In this document: positions 25,487 through 37,215 of the stretch, in pieces | How the letters are laid out: the number at the start of each line of letters is the position of its first letter | Position numbering within the stretch: the stretch's first letter is position 1 | Origin: Erigeron canadensis | Lineage: Eukaryota; Streptophyta; Magnoliopsida; Asterales; Asteraceae | Reading direction: 5' to 3' | DNA: 64,000 nucleotides | NCBI RefSeq assembly: GCF_010389155.1 | Contig: NC_057766.1 | Span: 31,071,516-31,135,515 of the forward strand | Translations under genes and position numbers: made by a program | Notes under the pieces: generated by a model | Database searches by the model: none | What the model saw: the letters and a program-made list of their open reading frames with translations, nothing else | Told to the model about the DNA's origin: nothing

Positions 25487-25626
25487 ATCCAGTTTCTTCT
25501 CTATATTTTACCTAGATTATTGATAAACTCAAAATGTCCTTTATTTTTATTCACTCATATCTAGTTTCTTCTCTATATTTTAACTAAATTATCGATAAAC
25601 TCAAAATGTCCTTTATTTTTATTCAC
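25487..25626 (+). repeat. 70-bp tandem duplication
   Basis: Two adjacent copies of about 70 bases (CATATCCAGTTTCTTCTCTA.. and CATATCTAGTTTCTTCTCTA..), differing at a few positions. Located just upstream of Helitron-like sequence. Confidence 0.75.
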
Positions 25627-25839
25627 TTTTTTAAAAATCTTCACATTCTATTTGAAATATTTATAATACTCTTAATAAACTTTATTTACAATATTTATCT
25701 TTAAATCTTCAATAAATACATTACGGTCTTTTTTATATTAATTACCTTTTAAATTAATAACCACACTGTTACCGTCACCCGTCGCCGCCACCACTATCGT
25801 CTTAACTACACTGCCAGATCCTACAGACATATGACTAGT

Positions 25840-26740
25840 ATATCTCTTATATTAATAAAACAAAATTGTTTTTAGAAGATATTTTTAGAAAAAAACTTAC
25901 GTGGCAAGCTAACATCCTATTTTTAAGTTACCTTTTAAAAAATTATGACATCATGTGTTTTAATTTTTCTTTTTCTTTTTCTTTTTCTTTTTTTCTTTTT
26001 TAATATTCTACTTATCTTTTCATATTTCAAATGTATCTATAATTTTTTTATTCATAGAAATCTATTGATTAAAAATTGGTAAGGTTTTTTTAATATTTGT
26101 TTCATGTTACCTTCATTTATATTTATAATAGATTTCATTCATATACAAACTCGGTTCATTGTTATAAATAATAAGAAAAAAAATTATGTTGTTTTTAATT
26201 GGCTATAAATGTTCTATTCGAAGTAGTTTATTTTTATTTTTGGGTTTGTTTACTTATTTTAAACATTAAAATTTTCATTTGAGTTTTGTGTAATTTTAAT
26301 TTGATTTAATAATTCTAAGACTCACTTGCTATAAGGTTTATCTTTCTCATATAAAAAAAAAGTTATGTTGTTTTTAATTGGCTATAAATGTTCTATTCGA
26401 AGTAGTTTATTTTTTCCTGCGTTTGTTTACTTATTCTAAACATTAAAATTTTCATTTGGGTTTTGTGTAATTTTAATTTGATTTAATATTTCTAAGACTC
26501 ACTTGCTATAAGGTTTATCTTTCTCATTTAACTTGCTAGATTTGAATGTTTATCCTTCAAAAGTGTTTATAACATTTTCATATAACTTTCTTTTAAAATT
26601 ATTAGAAAAGATGGTTAATCTCTTAGAGGTGTCATCGGCAACCGATTTACTCAATATTAGGTCTATTTGGATTACACGAACGAATCAAGAAATTATTAAC
26701 AAAAGTTTTATTGAAATCCCGGATTGCTTAGCTAGTATAT
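25840..26740 (+). mobile_element. Possible Helitron-like element
   Basis: The left end TCTCTTATATTAATAAAAC after an A matches the typical Helitron 5' terminus. A CTAG followed by T occurs near 26731-26735 after a short CCCGG-containing segment, but no good hairpin was seen there. Immediately upstream (25728-25830) lies the CCGTCACCCGTCGCCGCCACC-type GC patch seen in the other family members. The 5' end is plausible and the 3' end weak. Confidence 0.35.
26173..26529 (+). repeat. About 180-bp tandem duplication
   Basis: The segment with TTATGTTGTTTTTAATTGGC through AAGGTTTATCTTTCTCAT occurs at 26173-26352 and again at 26354-26529, head to tail, with a few substitutions and small indels. It is non-coding and inside the possible Helitron-like element. 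Confidence 0.85.
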
Positions 26741-26752
26741 ATATATATATAA

Positions 26753-26927
26753 GGAAATGATCAAACCTTATAAAACAATAGCCTAAAAATTCAACTAACT
26801 ATTACATTAAGACATGTGGCAAAATCAGGGGGTGAGATTAGGAAAGACAATTAGATTTAACACTTGTCATGTTTTAAAGTTTTTAAAAGGATTTTTAGGT
26901 TAATTCTAAGACGATTAATCATGTTCC
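26753..26927. mobile_element. (TA)n-flanked MITE, copy 1
   Basis: Inverted ends GGAAATGATCAAACC (left) and GGAACATGATTAATC (right, reversed) lie directly between two TA microsatellite runs. The core GACATGTGGCAAAATCAGGG is shared with 27981-28159. The structure recalls Micron-type elements of rice that sit in (TA)n microsatellites. Confidence 0.7.
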
Positions 26928-26947
26928 ATATATATATATATATATAT

Positions 26948-27371
26948 ACGAGAGATAGTGTCCGCGTGTTGCGGAGGTGAGATGGCGGAGTGATAGGTTA
27001 TAGGAGGTGATAAGTCATGGAGTGTAATAGCGAAATGCTTTAGCCGTACGGGCTCCGCCATCGAATTTAAAAATTCGTCGAAAGTATCTCGAATGACATC
27101 TCTAATGAAAGAGCAAGAAATTTTAAGAACACCCATACACATTTTATAATTTATCAATATACGGTTTTTGAGATAAAAGATTTGAATGAATTAGATGAAT
27201 AAAATGATTTATGGAGGAGAGAGAAAAAATAAGTGGTTAAGATTCAAAGTTATTATAGGTATATTAGGTAAGGATGTTTAAATTAATAAATAAGAAATAA
27301 GGATATTTTGGGTTGTTCAAATCATTTTTTCTAAAAAAAAAGGGCAAAATGCTTTATAAGATAGTATTAGA
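26948..27371 (-). mobile_element. Helitron-like miniature element, about 424 bp
   Basis: On the minus strand the 5' end reads TCTAATACTATCTTATAAAG and the 3' end is a GC-rich CCTCCGCAACACGCGGACAC hairpin followed by TATCTCTCGT. Between them are several short segments resembling the other family members. The left neighbour is a TA run. Confidence 0.55.
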
Positions 27372-27385
27372 TATATATATATATA

Positions 27386-27728
27386 TACTTCTTTTTAAAA
27401 CAAACTTCCCCTCCGCCATTTTTAACTTTCTACCTTTAAAATACCCAAATTATCCTTAATTTTCAACTTACATCTACCAAAAATATTCTTAAAATATTTT
27501 TCAACCCTATATATCCAAACTATTTCTCTCCCTTTTTCACAAATTTAAATATTACTATAATACTTTTAATGAAATTTGTTTACAACATACATCATTTAAC
27601 CTTTAAAATTAACTACACAATATTCTTTTACATCCATTGTCGTTACATTAATAACCACTTTGTTACCGCCACCGCAGCCACCACCACCCTTCACCGCCAC
27701 TGTCGCCCCATTGCACGGGTATCTCATT
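27386..27728 (+). mobile_element. Helitron-like miniature element on the plus strand
   Basis: It begins near TATATACTTCTTTTTAAAAC with AAACTTCCCC, passes through CCACCGCAGCCACCACC-type triplets, and ends with CCCCATTGCACGGGTATCTC. It is a head-to-head neighbour of the minus-strand element at 26948-27371. The open frame at 27569-27799 runs through it and is not a gene. Confidence 0.5.
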
Positions 27729-27765
<37 letters not shown>

Positions 27766-27953
27766 GGGAAAAGGGAATATAAGGTTGTTCGGCACCTAAG
27801 TTTAGGTGTAGAACCCCTCACATACTAATATTTTGTTATTTCTTGTTTAATGAATAAATACATGGGTCCCCTGATTTTTATGGATTAAAAAAACAATATT
27901 TGAGTGTTCCACACCTAAGCTTAGATACCCGACAGCCTTATATTCTCATCCCC
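27766..27953. mobile_element. (TA)n-flanked MITE, second family
   Basis: The left end GGGAAAAGGGAATATAAGGT and the right end, reversed, GGGGATGAGAATATAAGGCT form inverted repeats that continue through a CACCTAAG..TTAGGTGT segment. TA microsatellite lies on both sides. Confidence 0.75.
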
Positions 27954-27980
27954 TATATATATATATATATATATTATATA

Positions 27981-28157
27981 GGGTAATGATCAATCTTTCT
28001 AATTTTTTACCCTAAAAATCCTCCTAATTAATAGGATCGTGACATGTGGTAAATCAGCGGGTGAAATTAGGAAAGAGAATTAGTGGATTACATGTGTTAA
28101 CAAATGGATATATTAGGAGTATTTTTAGGAGGATTGATTAGGGGAATTTATCATTTT

Positions 28158-28159
<2 letters not shown>
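27981..28159. mobile_element. (TA)n-flanked MITE, copy 2 of the first family
   Basis: Inverted ends GGGTAATGATCAATC and GGAAAATGATAAATT, and an inner pair CCTAAAAATCCTCCTAAT against CCTAAAAATACTCCTAAT. It shares the GACATGTGGTAAATCAGCGG core with 26753-26927. It is followed by a TA run of about 19 units (28160-28199). Confidence 0.75.

Positions 28160-28199
<40 letters not shown>
28160..28199. repeat. TA dinucleotide microsatellite
   Basis: An uninterrupted run of about 19 TA units abutting the MITE to its left. Confidence 0.9.
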
Positions 28200-28200
<1 letters not shown>

Positions 28201-28952
28201 TAGCTGGCTAGACTATATATATGTGTGTGTCATAAATTTAATTAAAATAAATTTCATGGTGGGACTTTCAATGGGATATACTAATATTTTTCCTGCTTAC
28301 TTAAAGAAAAGATGCATCTTGTCAAAATTTTCATGTGTTTTTGCATGAGCCTTAAAAGCATAAGTGTCACTTTTTAAACTAAACAATAGTAATTAAGGTG
28401 GCAGAATAGCAGGTCTATCTTAAAAAGTAAAACATACGAGGGTTATCGTCTCTAAATAAATTTAAAATAGAATTTTCATAAATTTTGATAGCTTTATGTA
28501 CCATACGAATTGAACTATACGTCTATAAGAATGATATTCTTATTAATACGTACTCCTAAATTGGAAAATGTAAAAGGGACCCAAACCGTGTGTTAGTCTA
28601 ATTTGCTTATATGATTTTCTAGCTGGTTAACGTAACTGAAGCCAATTTAGAATGATATCTTGGAAAGAAAATTTTTCCACGACTTTATACGTACAACTAA
28701 CATACGGAGTGATGACTGATGAGTATATCCTTTATAACAAAAATAAAGAAAAGTTAATTTTTATACTTTTATTGGAAAGAAATATTGGGTATCTTGAAAG
28801 TGCAAGGCAACAAATGTTAAAATTCTGAAGGATAAACAAATCTTGGATGCATGTGAGAATATGGCAGGCTAAGCTGTTGTTTCGATGCCTGTCCATTGTC
28901 CTCTCTGCAGGGACCCTCATCCATGGTATAAAACTTTTCCGATTATTAGGGG
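28200..28952. other. Intergenic sequence, no gene seen
   Basis: No supported feature. The minus frame at 28732-28998 has no family likeness. Confidence 0.4.
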
Positions 28953-29100
28953 CAAAGGTGTAGTGCCAATTTTTTGGCAAATTGATAAGTTTTGGCAAGT
29001 TTCGACGAATAAGAAATCAACACGTGGCGTTGCCAAAACTAGCCAAAAGAGGTGGTATAGCAACCAAAACTAGCCAAAACTTGTCAATTTCATCACAAAG
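28953..29100. repeat. Short inverted-repeat element
   Basis: Inverted segments AAATTGATAAGTTTTGGCAA (28979-28998) and, near 29067-29090, CCAAAACTTGTCAATTT pair with each other; ends are GGGGCAAAGGTG and ATCACAAAGC. Looks like a small MITE; target duplication not found. Confidence 0.45.
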
Positions 29101-29539
29101 CAAAGGTAAACGGAATTAAATCGAACTTGTCGGAAAAACTAAAAAAATGACCGTTTTTTTGTATAAAAATAAAATTGGGCTCAGAATTTGGGGGTCGGGA
29201 ATTTCGGAAGTCGGGGACACCATGGCTGCTAACCCGAAGGTTTACTCCGCCAAGATACGCATCGAATCATCCGAGTCCCATTTTTATGAACATTTGTATC
29301 ATCATTGCCCATTTGATCGGCAAGCTAAAAAACTGTTCAACGATATCATCATCGGCTATGAACTACTTTTTCCGGCTACCTATTTCTTTAATGGAACAAA
29401 ATCCGGCAACGCTACCAAGGAAAAATCCGACAGCGCTACCGCTAAGTTAACACTACCAAACTAATTACAAACAAGCAATTAACGACAATATAAAAAGATA
29501 AATATACATAAATATACGTATAAACAGCAACAGTATAAC

Positions 29540-29960
29540 CGGAAACCCAAGAACAGGTTCGCCGGAAAACAAACCGCCGTAAGTAGTAGCAGCAGCAGTT
29601 AACCATAAACCCAAGAAAGGGCTCGCCGGATAGCCACAACCTCCGTAGCAACAGTAGCAGCAGTCTCATCGGAAAACTCAAGAAAGGGCTCGCCGGAAAA
29701 CCGATGCAACATGCAGGAGCACCAGCAGTTCACTGGGAACCCAAGAAAGGGCTCGCCAGAAAACCGAACCAACCAAAGCAATAGGAACCATATCGATTAA
29801 ACCGGAAACCCCATAAAAGGGATCGCCGGAAAATTGAATCAACAAGTAGTAAACATAGCCAACTACACCCTTACACAAGCCAAACAAAGTTTTGGCCGTA
29901 AAAAGTAAACGTTTTTTGCCGGCAACGACCGGAAACCCCAAAAAGGGGTTTCAGATCTCA
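29540..29960 (-). repeat. Degenerate minisatellite, GCCGGCGAACCC family
   Basis: Six or so units of an ACCGGAAACCCAAGAAAGGG followed by CTCGCCGGAAAAC motif occur at irregular 50-70 base spacing (near 29540, 29600, 29665, 29735, 29800 and 29935). Read on the minus strand they give GEPFLGF-like peptides in several frames, but with no conserved frame, so this is probably untranslated leader of the LTR. Confidence 0.75.
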
Positions 29961-30204
29961 CCGGAAAGAGTGATATATCACGTTAGGAGCATCGGCAAGT
30001 TTTATCAGCACGTATTCTGGCAATAGAAGCCAAGAAAAACGTAGATCAAGCCTCAAAGTCGAAAACCCCCAAATTATTTTTTAGGGTTTTCGGCGAGTGG
30101 CACGAGAACAAAAATAAACGGTCACAAAGTACTCGCTCCCAAAGTTCACAAGGATCGGCCAAAACATGCCCATATATATAGCTAAAACTAGCCGATACAA
30201 ATAA

Positions 30205-30372
30205 TTAGTGGGCCTCACCTCATATGTGGTGGGCAACACTAAAAATAACTTCTGATCAGAATTACAACTAGTGAGCCTCACCTCGTATGTGGTGGGCAGC
30301 ACTAGAACCCCCATGTCCTTAATCCATCAGTTAGTGAGTCTCACCAGATTGTGGTGGGCAGCACTAACTGGT
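30205..30372 (-). repeat. Three-unit repeat upstream of the LTR TATA box
   Basis: Three copies of AGTGAGCCTCACCTCGTATG followed by TGGTGGGCAGCACTA occur near 30208, 30270 and 30332 at a period of about 62 bases. Each has the inverted parts AGTG..CACC and GGTGGGC..CACTA. Its place just upstream of the TATA box on the minus strand suggests an enhancer-like U3 repeat; that role is inference. Confidence 0.75.
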
Positions 30373-32189
30373 AAACTAGAAAAAAAATTCTAAATTGTTA
30401 CTTGCAATCTTACAGACTCATTTCCATGCTTCAATTTACAACTAAACTGATTCAAACAAGTATTTAACACAATTACAAGCATAATTCAAGTATCCATTTG
30501 ACCATACAACTATTTACACAGCCGAATGGGTCATTTACCCATGTTGTCCTTTAAAGTCAAGTAAGTCATGTACTAAGCCAAAAGACCTTTACAAAACATA
30601 TTGTTGCATAAATGTACTAAGCCAAACTTTACCAAAGTGACCAAATGGATCATGAGCCATGTAAGAGGTGAGATGACTAAGTGTTTACACAAAAGCACCA
30701 TTCTTCTATGAACGACAATGCCTTCAAAACTTCTAGATGCAACTTCCTTCTATTCAACTATAATTCAACAAGAACTTAGCTCCTTCTTCCGAAACCACCT
30801 ATGAAAAGGGTAAACATCTAAAATATAATCGAATGTTTAGTGAATAAACTTGCATATCATCATATATACGAAGGAGGGCCAATGTACAAAAGACTATCAC
30901 ATGTAGCTTATGGCACTGTCATGCCATATCTACATGTTCACCTTTGTATTTAACGCATTTCATGGGTCCATATAAGCAAATCATTACAATCTCAATCAAA
31001 TATAAACATAAACACTGCCCTACATGGGTTATGACTACTACTTAGGCCCGTAATCAAATAGAGTCCCTACTTAGGCTTAACGCCAAATTGATTACCATAC
31101 ACGGAATCCACCATCATATGGTAATCGACCCGACATATATACAAGGATATGCAAGAGTACTCACCTCCTTCGTGACACAATCAACAACTCAAAATAATCT
31201 CAAATGCAATAAATCAAGCTTTCAACCTATCATATCAACACAATATGCACATAAGGTAACATTCACTCCCTTGGCTAAAAATTTCATTAGCATTCCTAAC
31301 ACATAACCATCACATCTTGTCATTGAGTTGCTTTCCTCCTTTAAAGGTTCATTTGATAATTCCATTCTTTTTTTTTCATCATCATATTATTCAACTAGTG
31401 AAAATCATCATTCTTAAAAAAAATCAAATTTACAAACCAACACATATATTCTTAGTTAAACTCATCTTGCAACTCAATAACAAACTAGGTTATACAAGAA
31501 TTTGGGGAAAAACTATATACAATTCAATCTCTAGCAAAATCTCTAAATTTGGATATCTCAAGAACCTTAATTATTTCTCAAAACTAGGTTAGGAGTTTTA
31601 TTACCTCAAGGAATAGAAGAATGAAACTAAGGATTTAAGTCACAATTTCTTCCCCCCCTTTTCAAAATTCAGCCACCACCACCACACTCAAACCCTCACT
31701 TTCAATTTTTTAGATGATAATGGAGAATTATTATGCTTATTAGTATTGAGAGATTCTTTGATTTAGATTGAATGATGAATTTGTTGGAGATGAGAAGAAT
31801 GAAGAAGTATGAGAAGGAAGAAGAAGAAGAAGTGGAAGGATGTGTAAGAGAGGGAAAGGGTGGCTGACACTCTCCTGAGATGCCACACCCCTCTTCTCTT
31901 TTGTGGGTAAATTTTACCCGCCACTAAAGTTCCAATTAAATTAATCTCATGTCTAAAAATAAAATACTAGGAAATTGTTTTAACGTTAAAACTATATATA
32001 AAAAAGAGTTAATTTATTTACCTTTAATTTTGGGATGTTACAATTTATATATGGTAAAAAGAAATTTATAGTAAATTGTACTCCAATATGAATCAATAAT
32101 GTATGATTATGATAAGTATATTAATAACTGTCGTAGATTTATATATATATTTATATATATATTTTTAAAAACTTTATACACATATTTAT

Positions 32190-32450
32190 AATTAAATACT
32201 TTCTTATAAAGAGTATTGAATTTCTTAAAATTCAGCACTTTTTTTTCTTCCCAAAATACCCCTACTTAAACATAAAACCCTTATATACCCTCTTTCCCCC
32301 ATTCTCTTTAATCATTACACACTTTCATCGACATCTATCACCTTCCGCCGCCGCCCTCCTTCTCCACCGCCTCCCTCAATCTCCACCACAGCCTCCCTTT
32401 TATATTGTCATCACCTTATAGCCGCCGTAACGCACGGACACTATGCTCGT
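32190..32450 (+). mobile_element. Helitron-like miniature element on the plus strand
   Basis: It ends with GCCGCCGTAACGCACGGACA followed by CTATGCTCGT, the same terminus as in reverse at 10576. CCGCCGCCCTCC triplet-rich sequence and CCCAAAATACCCCTA-type text precede it. The 5' end is uncertain. Confidence 0.45.
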
Positions 32451-33860
32451 TTATAATTAACAGGTCTTTTGGAAATTTGATATGATTAAATATCAAAGAA
32501 TGAACTTGTATACGTTTATTGCCCTTTTCATTTTAAGCGCAATTGTCAGGGCAATTTTTTTAACGGTTAATTGAGATTATTGACGGACAATTGGAGTATG
32601 TTATTGTATAATCAGTGATATCTCCCGATCATATTTTAACACTATCATACTGTCATTATTTTGATCTATACAAATAGTTAAAAATTTAATACTATGTTAC
32701 TTAGTCAATACTTTTCAAAAAAAAAATGTTACCTAACCAATACTTTTCAAAAATAAAAAAAAAAATAAAAATACACACACACATCACATAACCAATGTGG
32801 TTAGTGACCCATTTGTAAGGTCACCTTAAGATGATCCACGTGAGCAGGGTCGACACTACATATAAGTTAGGGGTAGCTCGGGTACAGGTCTATTAAACTC
32901 ACATTGTGTAATTCTTTTGAAAAATTATATGTTTTCTATTAGTACTACGGGTCAAATAAATATGAGATACCAATCAATATAACTAACTATAAGCTTTTGA
33001 AAGATTATCATATCAATAAAACTTATAAGAATATGTGTGCAACTAAATGAGTAATGAAAATTATCAAAAGTGTAAAAAACATTAAAAATCCGTTAAAAAT
33101 AGTCAAAAATCGTAACAATCTTAGTAGTTATTATTACTATACGCCGATACAAGATTAATGATTCAAAATTTGTGCAATAGGTCACTTAAAATTCTGATTC
33201 CACCACTACACGTGAGTTCGAGTCCCACTATCACTTTCTACATCTATTGAGATGTTATATAAAATGATTTTAAGAGTTTTGAATCTCATTTTAGACATGA
33301 GTATAATATAGAAATAGGGTTGTAATAATATGCCATTAAAAAGGAAATATAATATTACATAAAACAATGACAGACTCATTCATTAAATATGAAATACAAG
33401 TATAGTTTAAAATTAACGATAATAAGCAAACTATTGTGCTAGTATTAAAATTCATATATTTGTACAATTGTACTATTGATTTGTGTCGCATGAAAGTGTG
33501 ATTGTGGATTTGTGATACTAATTAGCTAGAAAGCTTTTTAATGTATACTTTAAGAGCTAAACTATGAAAAGGTGTCTCCACATAGCACCACATATCAAGT
33601 GGTTATTTACTTATTTTACAGAAAAAAAAAAAATAATGTAATGATGGAAGTATGTGGGGGAATTTCTTGCACAAAACTTCAACATGATTGGCCAGAAAAG
33701 AACAAAGATGTCTTCGGTATGCCACCAAAAAACAACTTCAGAATTCCTAGATATCTGTGGTTTATTAAAATACAGTATATATATTGTCATCTTACATTCT
33801 TTTTTTAAGGGTCATTTTATAAATTTGATATATATTTCTTGAAAAGTTACTTCTACTAAC
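32451..33860. other. AT-rich intergenic sequence
   Basis: No supported gene. The small frames at 33572-33842 overlap in two registers and show no family. Confidence 0.4.
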
Positions 33861-34320
33861 AATTTCGCAATCAAAGTTGGTAACGGGTAAAGGTGTAGAT
33901 TGGAAGGAACACCCCGATCTTTGGAACTATATTGGTTCCGATACGTGAGGGTCGTACAACTCGTATCCTGGTTCGGTCCCTCCACCAAATACTATCATAA
34001 CGGAAAAATCCTCATGCATGCTGCGAGATTCGAATCTGCACCCCATATTGGTAAGGGGTAAACTAATTTCACAATCAAAGTTGGTGTGTTAGGTGTAGAT
34101 TGGAAGGAACACTCCGATCCCTGGAACCGCATTGGTTTCGATACGTGAGGGCCGCACAACTCGTATCCTGGCTTGGCCCCTCCACCAAATACTATCATAA
34201 CGGAAAAATCCTCATGCCTGCAGGCTGCGAGATTCGAACCTGCACCCCATATTAGTAAGGGATAAACATGGTGGGACCCAGCTTCGCAGGGGGCGGCTGG
34301 CCACTGGGCTATCAATCCAA
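33861..34320 (-). mobile_element. tRNA-derived SINE with duplicated body
   Basis: On the minus strand a box A (GATAGCCCAGTGG, 34313-34301) and a box B (GGTTCGAATC, 34240-34231) are at tRNA-like spacing. The body after box B (34268 to 34068) is repeated once more at 34066-33861 with the same order of words (CACCAAATACTATCATAACG and others), including a second box B-like GATTCGAATC but no second box A. This is either a dimeric SINE or a tandem insertion. The frame at 33995-34315 is a by-product. Confidence 0.8.
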
Positions 34321-36597
34321 TGGTTAATCAAAGTTAAGACTATACAAAACTATTTACAGAATCTCAAATCTACTCCATTGCTCCCATATATTATTTAACA
34401 AATATAATATTAGAAAACATTTATAATAAAATTCACATGTCAAATTGATTGTGATTTTAAAAGGAATAGTTATCTTTGTTTTTCCCTGTTTCGATTCATT
34501 TTTATTTGAAAACATTGATGCATATAAAAATGTCAAAAGGATTAATATATAAGAAATGCGTCCTATACAAAAGTGTCACTTATATTCTTATATCTTTCAT
34601 AAATTTTCATCTACTTTAGGTGTGATAAAAAAAAATCAATGAAAACCTAAAAAAGAAAAATTAAAAAAGAAAATCAACTCAATATATCGATGTAATATCC
34701 TTAAAATCAACCTTATAAATCAAACGAACCATGAAACCAGCAGTATAGTAGAGAGCAAGACGAGTGACAATTCCATCATTAGTTTTCGAACATGCATGAT
34801 ATTAATGTCGTATACATACCAGATGTTTTATATTTTCTTAATTGATTTTTTGGTTTGGTTTTTAATAATAAAAAAAAAAACCTCAAGTCGACATATGTTC
34901 GTCTCTATACATATAAATGAGACTTTTCTCCTGCTATATTTACTCTTGATCGACTTATGTTTAAAAAAACACCTATAAATCAAGTGGTTAATCGAACTTT
35001 TGACTAAAATAGGAACCTATATATTCTTGGTGTGTGTATAATTAAGTGGTTGCAACTACTACTTACTAGTTATTATTATCTTTTGGTATTTATCCATAAA
35101 TATACATACTACATAGGATAGGAGAACGACTATTTTATCAATGAAATTAATCGGTTAAAAGCAATCGACTGAGTAAAACAAAAAATAAATTACAACATAA
35201 GAAATTAAACGGGATTTTTGATCCGCTCTGCCCAAGACATTTTAAAATTTCTCAATTATAATATACATGTACTTGTTAATGTAAATACGTATATATGGAA
35301 ATATGGTTAACCACCACACAAAACCCTAAAAGAAATTTTTTTTTTATAAGATAAAAATGCCCTTAAATTAATTTATAGTGTGAGACATTGATAGATTCTA
35401 TTGTGTACGTATAAAACACACATATATATACACGAGTTTCAGCTGTATGCTTTTTCTATCTTCATGATCATATCTCCACTTGACTTCACAAAAGAAGACT
35501 TCTATAACAGGTTAGAAAGAAAAAAAAAAAGCTTATCTTCCTACTACTCATACTTAAACAAGAAACAAACAAACTCATACTTTTGATCTCAGAAACTCAA
35601 AGTTAAAAAATATATATAGCCTTTTTTTTTGTGGATTCCTTAATTAGAGTTTGCATATATATAGATATATCAACAGTACTTAATTGTTCATCTATAAACA
35701 GTCGATCTTCTTCATTCTTTTCTCATCTTTTGATATTTGTACGTAAAAGGTTTTCATTCGTGTATATATATTTTGCGCTTAATTAAAAAATCTTCCTTTT
35801 GTGCTTAATGTTTATCTTTTTCATATTATGGCGCAACAACAAAAGCAATACTTAATTATATGGTGCATTTTAATTTGTTTGATCAAATTAACCAAGTATT
35901 TCTAGCTAGCTAGATTTTCTGGGCTGGCTACGTTTTAATTTGTTATATATACTAATTAGTTCAATTTGTATCAACATATGATATATATATATATATGCAT
36001 GATCATAACATGATTAATTATGTCTTGCTTTATTTGTTTGGGAAGTCCCTATATGTTCCTGCATTCTTTTGTTAATTTGATATGCAAATTAATGTTATAT
36101 AACTTGCTAGTTTTAGAGATATGCCTAGCTAGCTTGTTTATATTTATATTTTCTTCATATATATATTGCTCAATATTTCGTATTCTCTTTTTCTCAATCA
36201 TTCATGCTTGATGACTTGTTGGACATTTCAAGAATAACTTTCAAACTCATCATGTCATGATCTAATTAACTATATACACTTAGCACAAAGTTTCATAGTT
36301 TTTTAACTAATTTGTAGATATTAATTTTCGATCGGGGCATGATTTGTTTCAACAAAAAGGTTACATACATACTTTAATGTTGCAAATATAATTGCAATGA
36401 ATTGAACATCGATCTAAGTAACATCCATATGTCTCTAAGTAACATCCAATATTTGCAGGAATTGTTAATAGTACATGTCTAGCTTGGAGCATTATTTATT
36501 GGATGAACATATTTAGAATCATGCATTGATATATTTATTTGGATCGGATAAATAATATATTGGTGCTTAATTTATCTCTTCAAAATCAACGGAGAAA
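34321..36597. other. Upstream region of the DUF863-like gene
   Basis: AT-rich and non-coding as far as can be seen. The frame at 36020-36211 is hydrophobic by composition. A 5'UTR intron for the next gene is plausible, because the coding exon starts deep in AT-rich sequence, but no junctions are proposed. Confidence 0.35.
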
Positions 36598-37215
36598 ATG
36601 ATTCTACCTCATGATATGGAATGCATGAAGATGGCCATGTTAAAGCATGAAGAAACATTCAAACAACAGGTACTATATATATTTTTTTGAAGAAAACATC
36701 TCAGAGCAAAATTATTGAGTCTTTTTTTTTTTTTTTTGACAATTATATGTACGTATATGATCAACCAAATGTAATTAATTAACTATTTGATTTCTAAGGT
36801 ATATGAACTTCATAGGCTATATCAAACCCAAAGGATATTGATGAAGAACTTGCAAATAAGCATGCTGCAGAATCAAGAAACTCAGAGTTTGAGAAATAAT
36901 CCATATGTATGCTTCGAGTATCAAAACGACTTCAACAAGCCTCAAAAACAAGATAATCTTGCAAGTAATAATAATGAGTACCACATTGATGGAATTGGAA
37001 GCACAGAGATCGAAAATGAGTGTGATATCGAGCTCACGTTAGGCCCCACAAGCAGTTATACCCGTAGGAAGAACAAATCCGCGTTAACTAGACACCTAAA
37101 TTTGGATTCTATGCCAAGTTTTTCAACATCTTCAACGGGTTTGAGTCACAAAACGAGAGAAAATTTTGATAGATCATTGAACCAGCCCCATTGGTTGCGT
37201 AGAGTTTTAATCTGA
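36598..37215 (+). CDS. Short DUF863-like protein with EAR-like motif
   Basis: Two exons, 36598-36669 and 36799-37215, give 162 residues. The intron has GTACTA and CTAAG borders and no phase change. The N-terminus has the pattern MLKHEETFKQQVYELHRLYQ (across the junction) followed by TQRILMKNLQ; this resembles the conserved start of plant DUF863 proteins (MLEHEAxFKxQVYELHRLYRxQ type). The C-terminal half has CDIELTLGP, an EAR-like LxLxL-type repression motif. The rest is low-complexity and polar. Function unknown; a nuclear co-repressor adaptor is one guess from the EAR motif. It sits in the position of Arabidopsis At5g67390 between peroxidase and NPH3 genes. The splice site inside the conserved QVYELHRLY block supports the model. 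Confidence 0.75.

Larger units (their letters stand above)
29160..32042 (-). mobile_element. Probable long LTR (solo or fragment), minus orientation
   Basis: The right end, read on the minus strand, starts TGTAACATCCCAAAATTAAA, a common start of plant LTR retrotransposon LTRs. About 1.9 kb inward on the same strand is a TATATATA box (about 30172) followed by a leader-like segment with CGAAAACCCTAAAAAAT (about 30090). This fits U3, then R and U5 to the left. Two internal tandem arrays (29540-29960 and 30205-30372) lie on either side of the TATA box. No gag or pol frame was seen. The left end is not located; 29160 is only a guess from the change in composition. Confidence 0.5.

Noticed and set aside
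29147..29464. Two overlapping plus-strand frames, one with a MAANPKVYSAKIRIES start
   Set aside because: The frames overlap in two registers, show no known domain and lie at the edge of a probable LTR; composition alone can explain them.
29442..29941. Minus-strand frames with repeated GEPFLGF-like peptides
   Set aside because: The peptide recurs because the DNA is a minisatellite; the repeats shift frame relative to each other, so no protein repeat is maintained.
33995..34315. 106-codon minus frame
   Set aside because: It is contained in the duplicated SINE and reads through boxes A and B.
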